A stretch of 64,000 bases of DNA, from the NCBI GenBank assembly GCA_013396995.1, contig VWZP01002201.1, forward strand, positions 1,803,993 to 1,867,992, in the 5' to 3' direction. Origin of the DNA: Dicaeum eximium. Its lineage: Eukaryota > Chordata > Aves > Passeriformes > Dicaeidae. The position numbers and the translations under genes were made by a program. The notes beneath the pieces are model-generated. The model was not told the origin of the DNA. It ran no database searches and saw only the letters and a list, made by a program, of their open reading frames with translations. This document shows, in pieces, positions 1-11,745 of this stretch. The number at the start of each line of letters is the position of its first letter. The first letter of the stretch is position 1.

Positions 1-3000
1 AAGGTTAAAAAAATAAAAGCTATTGATAAAAACAGCATCCAAAAACTCTGTAGTTGAACTGAAGAATCAAATTCCATTGAAAGCAAAGTACTAAAAAGTT
101 CTCAGTCCCAAAATTCCTCCTTTTATGAATTAAAAGTTCCATACTGTCTCAGGGAATTACTACAAGCTACACATTATTTTTAAACCTCCTAACAATTATA
201 AGCCAAATATAAAATATAAAAAGGAGCTCAAACTTACCTCATGACATCTGTTGATCTCTTCAGCAGGGAGCTTTGCTTGGATAGCCTCTTGCAGAGGGTC
301 AAAAGCAGACTTCACTGCATTCTGAATTCTTTCCAACATTTGCTTTTTATCTGGGTCTGTTGTTTCATTTAGTTTAACTGAAAAGGGCTACAATGAAAAA
401 TAAAAAAATTAGAAAGCCAGCTGCAGTACAGTAGCACTATGCTCCATATACAGAATATTATCTTAGCCACATAGTACCTTGCTAGTGATGAATAAAGACA
501 TTATGCCACAGAAAAAGCTTTGAGATCAACTACTGAAACAGTAAATGTACTCATCATCAGAAATAAAGGTGCAATCACAAGATTGTAGTTCACATCTAAA
601 TTCATTTTTTCAGAAAGGCTTCATAAATCACTACATCATCATCATAATTACCACCATTTTCATTTTCTATGCAGCTGATCACCTTAATTGTACAGCTGAT
701 TACCACAAATTTGAAAAGGACAAGCTTTAATGTGAAACAGGGAGAGACTAAATGCAATGTTTAAGGAGCATGGCAGGCAAAGATAGTTGGGCAAAATTTC
801 CAGGCCTCCTATTCCCAGGCCTCCATTCAATTCATTAGAATGATTATCTCTTTGTGAGCTGTAGTTCTAAAAATTACCAGAGAATCACCTTCCCTCACCT
901 TCAGTCCTGAATACACAATTTATTAAATCCTTAAAGCTTTCGAGCCTTTTCCTTCCAAGGTCATCAATGGTACAAAAAGGAAACCTCCCAAGCTTTAAAA
1001 GATTATGGACAGACCACTGTTTAAAATCTCCTTTAAAGGATTAAAGTTTGAATTCTAACACACAAACATCCAAATGCTGTTTGAACAATACTTGCACTCA
1101 CAAGTAAGTGCTAAAATCAGAGAATTCAGGAATGCCTCTTAAAGAATTTGTCAATTCTAAAACAGTGTAAAAATCAAAGTGATGTGCAGTTCAAGTAACA
1201 TTCCTAATGTGTGCACCACCAGAACTAAAAGAAGCAGAAAGTTTAAGGAGGTAGAAAGGTCTGAAGCATTCTTTAGATGCTTTCCTACATTATTGAGTAA
1301 GAATCTTAAACACAGGCAGAGATTACCACACCCACCTCTGAGGCAGTTCTAACATCTTCAAGTAGCTGATCTGGTGTTGATTTGCTCTCTCTATATCGTT
1401 CAAAAAGGTAATTTTGTCTTGCTCTCTTGATGATCTACAAATCAGAAACATGAAAATATTTCTGTGAAGTGACACATAGTTACACAAAGTGCAGATAAAA
1501 TCTACTACGTACAAAAGGCATTTCCCTATAAATTTAAGAAGCTACAAGAATTATGTGCAATAATACAAATCAAATACACCATACACAGTTAAAGGCAAGT
1601 AAAATAAATTATCTCTTTAAAATATTTAGTTTGCATTATTTGTGACAGCATTCACTATTATACAACAGTAAAGAGTTTGCTACCATAGCAGTGCTACAAA
1701 ACTGAGAAAAACAATGCCTTTGTACACAAAACGCACATCTCAGTTATTAAGTGTAAGATCCATCTTGGCTTATCAAGTGGCAATTACATGTGACTCTCTG
1801 ACTTCCATTCTAAAAGTTGAGCATTTTAGATTGCAATTTCAAAAAAACCCCTTACCTTATCATCAATATCTGTAATATTCATACAATAGAAAACGTCATA
1901 TTTAAAATAATCCCTCAAGGTTCTTCTCAGGATATCAAATGAGATGTAGGACCTAAAACCAAAAAGATACAGGGGTGGTTTTAGTAAACACCTGTATCTA
2001 TTCTGTGCACAAACCATTTTAACCTCAATCAATAACTGTGCAGCAGTTTTACTTTGCCCCCATCTATTTTTATTTTTTATGTAAGTTTTTAATTCCACAA
2101 CGGTAAAATATTGTAACATGCTTTTAATCTTAAATTGCAAGCATTGAGTCGAAAGATACCATTTTCTAGTAATACACTCATCTAAATAACACCTTCTTCT
2201 AATACTCTTTTGCTTCCATTAGGCATTGTTATCACTTATAGCAAAGTAAGGAATGCAGTACCTGGCATGTCCCATGTGAGAAGCATCATAAACTGTTGGA
2301 CCACAGCAATACCACAAGACCTTTTTTCCATTCTGAGGCTGAAATACTTCCTTAATTGAAAGAGAAAGTACAATGGTCAGAAGAAGACATGACCTCAGGC
2401 CAGTAACATCCATTTGGAGATCAGAACATGAAAACATGGATTATAATTAAAAAAACAAATAGTTATTCCATTCCCAACTTACCATAAATAATGATCACCA
2501 CTAGCTTAATCATGTAAGAGAGCTAATGGGGCGTGGCTGTTTATGTTCTATGCATTCTCATCAATTAAGATATCAGGTTACAACAGTTTGGACTAAGCAG
2601 GGCACTATTCAAACTGTTTGTAAAAGTTTACTTTTGCATTGAAAAAGGTTACACCCTACAATCAGTGCACAGATACTTAAATACTACATCTCATATAAAA
2701 TTAATATTCTTAATATTTCCTCTTTCCCAAAGGACTTTCAAACAAGACCACAGTAAGTTTTAGACTTTTTATATTACAACTATATGATTGGTGAGATGTT
2801 TTTTACAATGACAACATCTGACTAAAGAAACTCTGATTTTATTCTGCTCACACTGCCTACACTTACATGTACTACAGTTGAATGCCTGGCTACTTTGCAT
2901 GACAACTTGAACCTGGGAACTGAATATTATGCAATGTGCACAGAGACACACACTTGCAGTGTATATATATTAGTGTATATAGTATTACACTTGCCCAGCA

Positions 3001-6000
3001 AATGCAGTGGACTGGCACAGAGTTCCTGGCCCGTGCTTGTTAACATTCCAGAAAATACAACGCAGAGACCTGACTATTGACAGAGCAAACACTTCAGAAA
3101 CAAGGATTTGATGACTGCTCTGTTTGTGTTTCTAGGGAAATCCCCACTTTCCTTTTATTTACTCACCTTACTTCGAGTCAGGCTGTTGTAGAGGCAGAGC
3201 CTGGAATGTTTTGTCCCTTCAGGGGGAGACCAGGGGGGCTGCACACGTTTGCCTTTACCTAGGAGAAAAGTTAGTTTAAAGAAAACTGAAAAGACACTTT
3301 CCACAAACAGATTTGCAATATAACATTTTCTCCTTATCACATCATTATTTCAGGAAAAAAACCCCACATCTAAATGAAGAAAACAGCTTCAATCCTAGTA
3401 ATACAGCTACTTCTCTTAGAGCCTCCTACAAAACCATCAAAACCAAAGTAAATTATTGCAATCTAGTTTATTTTCTACTCTCTAACTTGCCATTCCTATT
3501 AGCTTTTGATCCAAGTAGCAATGAGGAAGAGGGTACAAAAGCAAGACCATGCGATTAAGGTAAAGTATTACCGTGAGTTTTGAAATTCAATGAATCATTA
3601 ATGAAGTGTTATGGCAGTCCTGGGCTATTTGCAACAGCACTGATTTTACTGCGATGGCACGTCACAGATCTCACACAGAATTTGCAAAATATCTCCAGAG
3701 TCCAGAGTTGGTCTCTAGAGCCAATATTGACAGAGTATGTGCACTGAGGGTGAGAGGGAAAGCTGACAGAAAGACTTAGGAAGAACCTCAGCTTTTTATC
3801 ATGCATTGCTGCTAAGTACACAAGGCATTTCTGAACACACTCATTTACCACAAATATGCTCCAGTTCAGCAAGAGGCTACATTTTGCAATTAAAGTGAGT
3901 AGATAAAACCCAGGGTAATATTAGGGACACTATTCTTGCATTTGTTTTCTCCTAAATTTGTAAGAAGCAACATAGCTGTTAAACTCATGGGGTTTTTTTC
4001 AAAGAGAAGTATGGGCATGTGATTTGTCAAAGAGTTGCAGTTTGCTGTGTACTGGGCTGCTTACAGCTGTAATGATGTTAAACCAATTATCACATTAACT
4101 AGGAATAAAAGCAAACCAAGAAATTCAAAAATACAGCAAGTTTGCCAGTTTAATACACACAGCACTATGTTTAGGAATTCTCATGGTATGCATTTTAACT
4201 GCAAGTAAAATATTATACAAACTATTTGTTTTGACAACAAAATTGCCTTTCTTATCCTGTATCTCAGGGTGCTCTTCATTAACTCTGTTTCTCTCAATAT
4301 CTTCATATGCATATTTTGGCTGAAAAGTTACGTTACCTTCAAATAACATAAACATTCATGGTATAAAAAATGTTATCTCTTCATCTTGCTTTTTTGAGTA
4401 ACTGCACAAATAAGAAAAAAATATGTCAAGTGTAGTACTCTGCCCCACAAAGGGACTTCATTTAACTTCCATGCTATGAATACATGGAAATATGTGTCCA
4501 TTCTAAACACTTCATTGCATGAGGTACTCCTGAACAGAACAGCTCAAGTTCAAGAGCAGTCTCTCCATAACACAGGTCATACACCAAGGTATGGATTTGT
4601 TTACTCTTTGATTTACAGAGATTACTCTGGCATGCTTAACTGCTGCCCTCAGGGAAAGAAGCCTGTGTGGGTTAGTCTAATAAAAGATAAATCTGTAAAG
4701 CTTTCTTCAGTTACAACCACATGAACATAAGGAAAACCCAGATACTGCACCCCGTATTTCTCAGCCTGTGAGTGAGGTGTCATGTTTTACCCACTATACA
4801 GATGCCAAGGGCAAAGTAAAGGGCTGGTAAAACATTGGTTAGTCTGGTCAAATACGATTCTGCCAGCCCACAGCCTCTCCCCTGGTGGAACTGAAGTTCA
4901 TTTACTCTAATCCACCACGTAATTTTCTGGTACACCAAAAAAACAACAAAGTATTCAAGGTCTAAGAAGTATGGCAGATTTGTGTGTTGTTTTCATGGTG
5001 AACACTGCAGAACACCATTCCAGGATTCCTGAAACACATGCACCAATCCTTCAGAAAGAGAGATTTAACAGTAAATATTTCATGGTCAGGAAAATGGAAA
5101 CCTTCTCTTACTGCTCCACCCTGATCCATGGAAGTCTACAGACAATCTGCAGTTAGTGGATAAATCTGCTCTCAGGGCCAGGGGTGCAGCTGAGATCCCT
5201 TCCCTGCTGGAAGGAAATAACAACCAGCACAAACACTTGCAGGCACACACAACACACAGAGAACTGACTCACAGCAATCTGATTTTAACTGCTGGTCTGT
5301 TAGGAATTGAGAACACAAATGGTGAGAGGTTGTGAGAAGATGGCACTGGAGTAATACTAGTTAACAACCATGACCAAGAATGACAGACATGCATTCATTT
5401 GTGGGTATTGCAAGCACCATACAACAGCTCTGTGTTGTTATTTTTCATTATTTCATGACTCCCTGAGCAAGGATCTCACTATAAAGCAATTAAATTAGAC
5501 TAGCTCATTGGGAAACAACTCAGGAGAGTGATGCAGCTCCCAAAAATGCTGGCTTACACAATGACCTAGATGAACCAGTTAATGCTTCCTCAAATCATTG
5601 GCATGCCTAAATTACCAGGGTTGAAAAAGAACCCCAGACATTTTTTGTGAAGCTCAGCTTCTGTTCCTCTGAAGAGGAAGTATTCAGTTTATTTTGTAGG
5701 AAGTATTTGTAGGAAGTTTGTAGAGGAAGTATTCAGTTTATTGTGGGTTTGTATATTATACAACTATTTGGTTAACCTTGCAAGGAAAAAGTCCACTGGG
5801 TAAATCTTGGTATTTCCAGGAAAAAGCCCAAACCTACACATTCTTTTACAAACCAGAAGATAGCCAGCTTTTAAAAGAAAATACACATAATCAAATTCTG
5901 TACACTGAGAAATTTTAACATTTAAAAAAAATTAAAGAAATGTAAACATTTATAAAAATTTGCATGTAACAGCTTTTACATCCAAATAGGTCAGGATCTA

Positions 6001-9000
6001 TCAATTACACAGTAACTAGAGGCAAGAGTAATGTTATGACTTTGAATACAAATTGATACTGTAAATTTTAAGGTGCGCAAGAGAATATGAAAGGGAACTT
6101 CTCGGAATTCTCAGCAATAACAACCAATACAATGTCAGCTAGTCTATAACCTGCCCACCAGTTTCATATTACTCACTTGTTTGAAGTTTACAAGGCTCAT
6201 TTTTTTCACTGCTGCCATCATAGATTGCTTCTATGTGTCTGTACCACCGGACAACATGGATATACTGGTCCACAGGTGGCCCCGAAAACTTTCTGAACAC
6301 CTCCACATCTGCATGTGAAAATGTGAACCCCTGGATATAACTACGAGTGCTCAGGTACTCGTTCAGAGCCTTCACCCTGGCTTCCTCTTCACTAATGCTC
6401 AGAATAAAACTGTAGCTGGAAGCTGTAAAGAGAGGCACAGGACATTTGGTCAGCATTAAAAGAAGGAGATCCCATGACCAAAATATATCCTTATAATATA
6501 TATCTCCCCCTGTAAATTAGCTCTGGCAACTGGTAAGAAATTTGAGAAAATTAGATTTAATACAAGCTCCCAAATAACTATGTATTTCCTGTTAACAGGA
6601 TTATGTTCATGCTGCTGTAAATTTTTGAAGACATCTTTCAAAGAGTAATATGGACAAGAACACAAGTCTTTTTCATGAAGAATATAATCTACTGAAATTG
6701 GAGAAAATCCTTCACACAGACCAAACCTCATCAGTTACTCTTTTCCATGCTGCTAAAACACTCATCCTGCCAATATTTAAATATGATTCATTTCATGCAC
6801 TGTGGAAAGGCTGTGATTATCCCTACTGAACTTGAGCACGTAGTTACATCTTTGCAGGACTGCTGCCTGCACGCAGGCTCCCAGCACGATGCTCAGCTCC
6901 TCCTACCTGCTCTAGAAACTCAGAACTTCAGCTGCTGCTGTATATTCCCACACTTCTCCCATGCCCCTTTCTCTCCTCAGGCACATGAATAATATTTAAA
7001 ATCAGTAAAACCTACACAAACAAATAGAAAGGATATCAGATCCTGCCCCTCTCTCACAATTTTTTAATTGCATGATTTCTCTGGTATGTAGACAAAGCAG
7101 GCTCAGTTATGTCTCACCTTGACAAACAGAGAAAAGCTCTGTGAGCTGGTGGGGATGCTCCCTGGAAGAGCAAACCCTGTGCAAGCCAGTGGGCCCAAAA
7201 CACTCTGAGGTTATGGCACTGGGCTAGCACTGCCATTAGGCAAACCCAGCATTCACATTTTCCTACAGTGATTCAATGTTTGTAGCTGTGTTCGTGTCCA
7301 AAGTACTGTACAAACATGAAGGCAATATCCTGTCCAGGTAGTCAGCCACAAGCCAAGGTCATGTGCAGTAAAGTGAGAGAGGCAGCAGGAGAGCACCTGT
7401 CCCTGCTCCCAAACCCCAACAGCCACCACAGCCAGGAGTGTCACTTCTCACACTGACAGGAATATCTCCTGCACCAGGAGTTCCCAAACCATGGAGGTGC
7501 ACACAGAACAAAACCCTTGGAAAGGCAGGAATGAAAGGAGATGGGAAAGTGATGGCTAGGAGAGGATGTGAGGGATGGCACAGTTAAAATTTTTCCAAAT
7601 ATCATCAGTTAAAACTTTATGAACCATTTTCTATATGGAAATAAATTACTAAAATATCCAACAGCAACTCAGGAAGACAGGGAAGTGGCAGCTAGACATC
7701 AAGCATGTTTGTATTCAACTCTTTGGGGTATAAATGAGATATAGTGACTCATCAGGAGAACTAATAACAAAGGTCAATGACTGAACAAAAAAGATTAAAA
7801 AATCAAAATTCACGAAAGATATTTAACATCTAGGGACAAAAGAAGACAGATCCATGTAAAGTATAAATCCTTTGCAAGGCCTATCCATGTAATTGCTCAG
7901 TACAAATAAGGAATACCAAGGAAATAATGATTCATAACTCAACCTTACAGATTTGCCTTACCCAGCTGAATGGGATTCAGCTTTGGCTCACACAGTTTGT
8001 TTTACTACAATCTTTTCATGCTCCTAAATATTTACTGATGTTTATCAGCACATAACTTCACATGTTTATACACATGAAGTAGTTTGAAACAGTTATGTTC
8101 ATTAACAGTGGAAACCTAAGACCTAAGTCTTCCTTGAATGTCAGTTTTGTATACACGAAAGATATGAGGGAGAAGGCAAAAAAAAGGTATTACAAGAATG
8201 ATCTGGGTAGAAATGAAACTGTATCTCAAAGAAAAGATCTTTTGCAAGGAAAAGCAACACTCAGTTTGTAAAGTATTATTGTGGTTATTATGACCATTAT
8301 TCACACATCAGGCTGCTAATGGGAAGCAAGTCAGTGTATCTGAAACAATATAAGTGCTTTCCAACCACATCTGCAAACCAATCTAAAAGGGAAGTTGCCT
8401 GAACTTACACACAAATACAACAAATATGACAGCACTCATGCAAGCTAGTTTTGGCAAGGAGAGGTGGCAAACACTGCCCGTGAATGTTGGTACCAGCTCA
8501 GCACTGATAAGCTTAACAATATAAATTTTTTTGAGCAATCTTGGCACAGACATTAATACTTGAAATCTTAATGTTTGGCAGGCTCACTGTCCCATTCCCA
8601 GTGTCCCACATCAGCTGTGCTGAGCAAATGACTGTGATAACACTGCCTTGGAAGCAGTGATCACTTTTTCAAGCAAAAGGAACCAGTGACAGCTGTCTAT
8701 GTAAAAGTCTGTTCCAGTTTGATATCATGATTAAAAGAAGAATAGTAAATCTACAGAATCTGGTTTTCTGTGATTTCCATTCTGCATCCTCAGCTCCCCA
8801 CATCTTGCAATTCCTTCAATTCATTAAACACTCCACTGAAATATCTCCTGGTACCTCCTAAGTGCTGCATCCTATTTTCCCATACATTTCAGTATCCCCA
8901 TCCTCCTGCACATCTCCAGCCCATCTTTGCTAAGTCTGCCAATGGTGTGCAAGAGGCAGCTGCCCACTGTCAAATTAATTGATTAATTAAAACTAATCCA

Positions 9001-11019
9001 TGTATTCAAAAAGTGTTGAGGGAGAAGGGCCAGTGGATATATGTACACCTGACCTGTTTTCCTTTTTGCTTTAGGAAAACAGGCTAAGGAATTGCCCTTC
9101 TCTGTAACTGCAACTTTTTCCATCCCCAAAACAGAAAAACTAGTTGTTACTACTCAATTCCATCAGGAAGTGTATCCTTGACAGCAGAAACACGAGAGTA
9201 CTACAGAGCTGTTGCATAACACTGAATTTTAACTCATGTGAACAGAATGATCCATAGATATTGTAACACACAAGAGGAAATACGCAAAATAACCTTGAAA
9301 AATCAGGAGAATTAATGTTAACAACGTAATAGTAAAAAGTTGCTTCAAAAAAAATTCCACTGCAGACACCAGTTAATACAGTTCTCACAGGATAACAGCT
9401 GATGTACAATCTCTTTGGGGCTATAATTGTCACACATTCTTCTTTCCATGCATGGAGTACTTCAGAGACTATTAAAGGACACTGGGAGTTTGTCTGAGAG
9501 ACTGCAGCAACACATACTCAAAGGCACAGGACAGCTTCTACATTTTACCTGCACCTAAAATAACTTCTGAGGTTTAATCAAGACACATAACCCCCACAAT
9601 ATCAAATTCCATTGAAAATTTTCACTTTTATTAACTTGAAAATAAAAGCCTCCACTTCTTGAAGGTGTGGATGGCAACGTAAATACAGGAAAGACATAAA
9701 GTAGGCAGTAAGCTAGCTGACACAAAAACAGGGAGTTACTTTGCTTCAGGGAAAAATTGGGTTTCCTGGGCTTCCCTGAACCTGCTAACCTTGTAAGTCA
9801 TAATTAGATGGCATTGTAAATGCTCTGGAATTCTGCAGAGGCATTCTCCAAAAAGAACTCTTACCCATTTCTGAAGATTTTAAAATGTAATTTTTCATCC
9901 AACTCGGCTTTCCCAAATTTAAGACAACCCACAAAAGAAAAATGTGGCATTATTAATACAGCTCCAAACTGGCCATTTATCATCCTGGCCAGCCACTCTG
10001 GTACCTTTGAAAAGAATTCCAACCATCTGCTCAGCCAAGATGACTTCTCCTTTCCCAATAACATTTCACAAGAACCAAACTAACGCACTGATTCCAGCTA
10101 ATGCCAGACACAGAGACAGAAAAACAAAGGACTTATCAAGACTCACACATCAGGAGCAAGAGGCTTTTAGATCAGCAGGGATTTTTCAGACAGGAGTATC
10201 CCACACCAAGGAAGAGCTTGTCAATCCTCGTCTTTTGAGCCCTGAAAGTTTCACTTCCACTTTTCCTGAACTGAAACTAAATATAACAATTGCAGTTTCA
10301 CTTAAAAAAACCCCACCCTAACAAACAGTAACTAAAGAGTTTCTCAAAGCGCACCTGAACTGAGCCTTTCTTGGGTTTTTTCCCACCAAGATACTCAAAA
10401 AGACAATGCCTTGACAAGAAGAAATATTTCACTTTAGTGGGAATATTACATGTGATGAATAAAGATCAAAAGTAACTTTAGGTAACAAAGAAAAAGGGGC
10501 AAAATATTTGTATTTACAGATCCTCAACTGGAATGACAAATTTCCAACCCTTTACATACCATAATGGTATTTCACACCTGCATGACTGGTATTCCAAGCT
10601 CCCATTTGCTACAGTAGCGCCAAAAATTACAGTACTACCCCAGCCCTCCTTCCATATGGAAGCGAAGAGTACAACCCATCATTAAAACACGGCCACAAAA
10701 AATACCCAAGTTGGTAAAAGTCCAAAAGTTCAGGGGAGAGCACTGAGGGCTGGGCAAAGGCGGTGCGGGGGGCACAGACAGGTGAAAAGCGCCGAGCAGC
10801 GCTCCCAGCATCGCCCGGCACCACCGAGCGGGGCACAGCCGCTCCGAGACGTGCCTGCCCTGACGAGGAGCCCCGAATTTCCCCCGTGAATCGCCGAGCG
10901 ATCGCCAGCATTACCCTCACACCCGCGGCCAGGCACAGCGCGGGGCCCAGGGGACGCGCAGGGGAGGCGACCCCGCCGCCGCCGCCGTGACAGCAGCGGG
11001 GCCGCGCCCCCGGCCCCCG
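1..11019 (-). CDS. CARS1: Cysteinyl-tRNA synthetase, cytosolic (5' half of gene, partial)
   Basis: CARS1 joins cysteine to tRNA-Cys in the cytosol using ATP. Six minus-strand exons read in phase give the GST-C-like N-terminal segment, the GKGKRVQPPWSPP linker, the start of the class I Rossmann fold with WYCCGPTVYDASHMGH (a cysteine expected to bind zinc, and the HIGH-type signature as HMGH), then DVFYCMNITDIDDK and the insertion region PFSVKLNETTDPDKK. Every exon has GT-AG borders and matching phases. The KMSKS loop, anticodon-binding domain and 3' end lie beyond position 1. The initiating exon should precede 6422 and end after one base of a codon. No suitable ATG is visible, and the CpG island at 10.7-11.3 kb has an N gap where it may lie. 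The span is therefore the gene body up to that gap, not a continuous reading frame. Assignment rests on recalled similarity to vertebrate CARS1 and on gene order. Confidence 0.93.
238..387 (-). CDS. CARS1: CARS1 exon, insertion region (PFSVKLNETTDPDKK...)
   Basis: This 150-bp exon is 50 codons long and phase 0 at both ends. The acceptor is at 388-389 and the donor GTAAG follows position 238. It encodes PFSVKLNETTDPDKKQMLER and continues through LPAEEINRCHE. The first part is nearly identical to the vertebrate CARS1 segment inserted in the catalytic domain. It is the last CARS1 exon visible before the left edge. Confidence 0.93.
1336..1434 (-). CDS. CARS1: CARS1 exon (IIKRARQNYLFERYRESK...)
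   Basis: This 99-bp exon is 33 codons, phase 0 to 0, with acceptor ..TTTGTAG and donor GTGGGT. It encodes IIKRARQNYLFERYRESKST followed by PDQLLEDVRTASE. It continues directly from the DIDDK end of the preceding exon, as in vertebrate cysteinyl-tRNA synthetases. Confidence 0.92.
1856..1952 (-). CDS. CARS1: CARS1 exon (SYISFDILRRTLRDYF...)
   Basis: This 97-bp exon starts with the last base of an Arg codon and ends at phase 0 before GTAAGG. It encodes SYISFDILRRTLRDYFKYDV then FYCMNITDIDDK, part of the Rossmann-fold catalytic core just after the HIGH motif. The acceptor AG is at 1953-1954. Confidence 0.93.
2262..2350 (-). CDS. CARS1: CARS1 catalytic exon with HMGH (HIGH) motif
   Basis: This 89-bp exon encodes EVFQPQNGKKVLWYCCGPTV then YDASHMGHA. 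HMGH is the ATP-binding HIGH signature of class I synthetases. The cysteine in the CGP tripeptide is the expected first zinc ligand that helps select cysteine. The exon ends with AG of an Arg codon completed by the next exon. The acceptor AG is at 2351-2352 and the donor GTACTG follows 2262. Confidence 0.94.
3167..3258 (-). CDS. CARS1: CARS1 exon 3 (KGKRVQPPWSPP linker)
   Basis: This 92-bp exon encodes (S)KGKRVQPPWSPPEGTKHSR then LCLYNSLTRSK. The leading GT completes a Ser codon with the final A of exon 2. Because exon 2 is a multiple of three, this exon can also join exon 1 directly, as in the short vertebrate isoform. The donor is GTGAG and the acceptor CTAG. Confidence 0.92.
3259..6176 (-). 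other. CARS1: CARS1 intron between the GST-C-like exon and exon 3
   Basis: About 2.9 kb with no exon I can support. An open 76-codon minus-strand stretch at 4125-4355 has no family I know and no matching phase. A short imperfect repeat of GAGGAAGTATTCAGTTTATT occurs twice around 5670-5745. Confidence 0.7.
6177..6422 (-). CDS. CARS1: CARS1 exon 2, GST C-terminal-like domain (alternative N-terminal extension)
   Basis: This 246-bp exon (82 codons) has an acceptor at 6423-6424 (..TTTACAG) and donor GTGAGT. It reads SYSFILSISEEEARVKALNE, then YLSTRSYIQGFTFSHADVEV and on to HVVRWYRHIEA. The last part is the (H/V)xxRWxRHI pattern of GST-C-like domains fused to aminoacyl-tRNA synthetases. In mammals this exon is included only in the long isoform, and the domain contacts elongation factor 1 gamma. 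Its length is divisible by three and both borders fall after codon base 1, so it can be skipped without a frame change. That this bird uses it as a cassette is inferred. Confidence 0.9.
6423..10740 (-). other. CARS1: CARS1 intron 1
   Basis: About 4.3 kb of unremarkable AT-rich sequence. Open frames such as 9944-10321 on the plus strand have no recognisable similarity, no splice-compatible context and low-complexity composition. I find no RNA gene and no clear transposon here. Confidence 0.65.
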
Positions 11020-11079
11020 NNNNNNNNNNNNNNNNNNNNNNNNNNNNNNNNNNNNNNNNNNNNNNNNNNNNNNNNNNNN
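11020..11079. other. Assembly gap (60 N)
   Basis: Sixty undetermined bases inside the CARS1 CpG island. GC-rich bird promoters are often missing from short-read assemblies. The true length of the gap is not known from this sequence. Confidence 0.99.
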
Positions 11080-11190
11080 ACGGCCCGGCCCCACACGGCC
11101 CGGTACGGCCCCACACGGCCCGGTATGGCCCCACACGGCACGGCCCGGCCCCACACTGCCCCGCACGGCCCCACATAGCACGGCCCGGCC
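11080..11190. repeat. GC-rich minisatellite (CGGCCCCACACGGCCCGGTA-type)
   Basis: About five to six imperfect copies of a roughly 19-20 bp unit built from CGGCCCCACA and CGGCCCGGTA. The array starts right at the N gap, so its full length is unknown. It lies in the CARS1 promoter region. Confidence 0.85.
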
Positions 11191-11348
11191 GGGAAGTGAC
11201 CGCCCCGGCACCGCGGACACCCCCGACAGCTCCGTGCCCACCAAGCCCCGGCTCCCAGCGCAGCCGCCCGCCTTTCCTCAAATAGCTCCAAGGACGGAGG
11301 AGCCCCCCCAGAACAAATCGCGGAGGCAGCTTCTGTCTCAGTCAGGCT

Positions 11349-11354
11349 TTTATT
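11349..11354 (-). terminator. Candidate poly(A) signal of the TNF-receptor gene
   Basis: AATAAA on the minus strand in the context GCACAGCAATAAAAGCC, about 400 bases past the death-domain stop codon. If used, the receptor transcript would end at about 11.33 kb, against the CARS1 CpG island. Confidence 0.5.
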
Positions 11355-11540
11355 GCTGTGCTTCAAAGGTAGCAGTCCGATACAAAACAAAAGTGTTTCG
11401 GAAACTAAAGCGTTACAGTACTCTCTCAAAAACATTTGACCAAGAGTCCGGTTGTCCCGGGTGGAACAGCACTGCTACACGTTAAGGGATGCCCCAGCTC
11501 CTGGTCCTCCAGTGGGCATCTAGCACCTGAATTTAATATT

Positions 11541-11585
11541 CATTTATTATAAATACATTTATTATAAATACATTTATTATAAATA
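11541..11585. repeat. Three exact 15-bp tandem copies carrying AATAAA on the minus strand
   Basis: CATTTATTATAAATA is repeated three times without change. On the minus strand each copy reads TATTTATAATAAATG and so contains AATAAA. It lies in the presumed 3' untranslated region of the receptor gene and could offer alternative poly(A) signals. That use is inference. Confidence 0.85.
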
Positions 11586-11745
11586 CAGTTTAATTACTCA
11601 GAAGCAGGAAGGTGATGTAAACATGAAAACAGCAACAGCATCAACTCCATTTCTACTAGTAGCTTCTGACATCCTCATTTAAAGGTAGTCTGATGACACA
11701 CACACACAGAGGAACATTTTTGCAGCTTCTCATAAACATTCATCT

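Larger units (their letters stand above)
10740..11300 (-). promoter_or_regulatory. CARS1: CpG island / CARS1 promoter with assembly gap
   Basis: The sequence becomes strongly GC- and CpG-rich here, unlike the flanking DNA, in the position expected for the CARS1 promoter and first exon. It is interrupted by 60 Ns (11020-11079). No ATG followed by a suitable short peptide and a donor after codon base 1 is visible, so exon 1 is probably inside or beside the gap. A GC-rich tandem repeat abuts the right side of the gap. The 3' end of the upstream receptor gene lies only a few tens of bases away. Confidence 0.75.

Noticed and set aside
4125..4355. Minus-strand frame with QPKYAYEDIERNRVNEEHPE in a CARS1 intron
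   Set aside because: It looks mildly protein-like, but the CARS1 exons already join in phase without it and I know no matching protein.
9944..10321. 125-codon plus-strand open frame in CARS1 intron 1
   Set aside because: No recognisable family, no supporting splice sites, and composition typical of intron sequence.
10627..11435. Overlapping long open frames across the N gap and CpG island
   Set aside because: They arise from GC-rich sequence and from the run of undetermined residues. No codon pattern or known protein is present, and several frames conflict.
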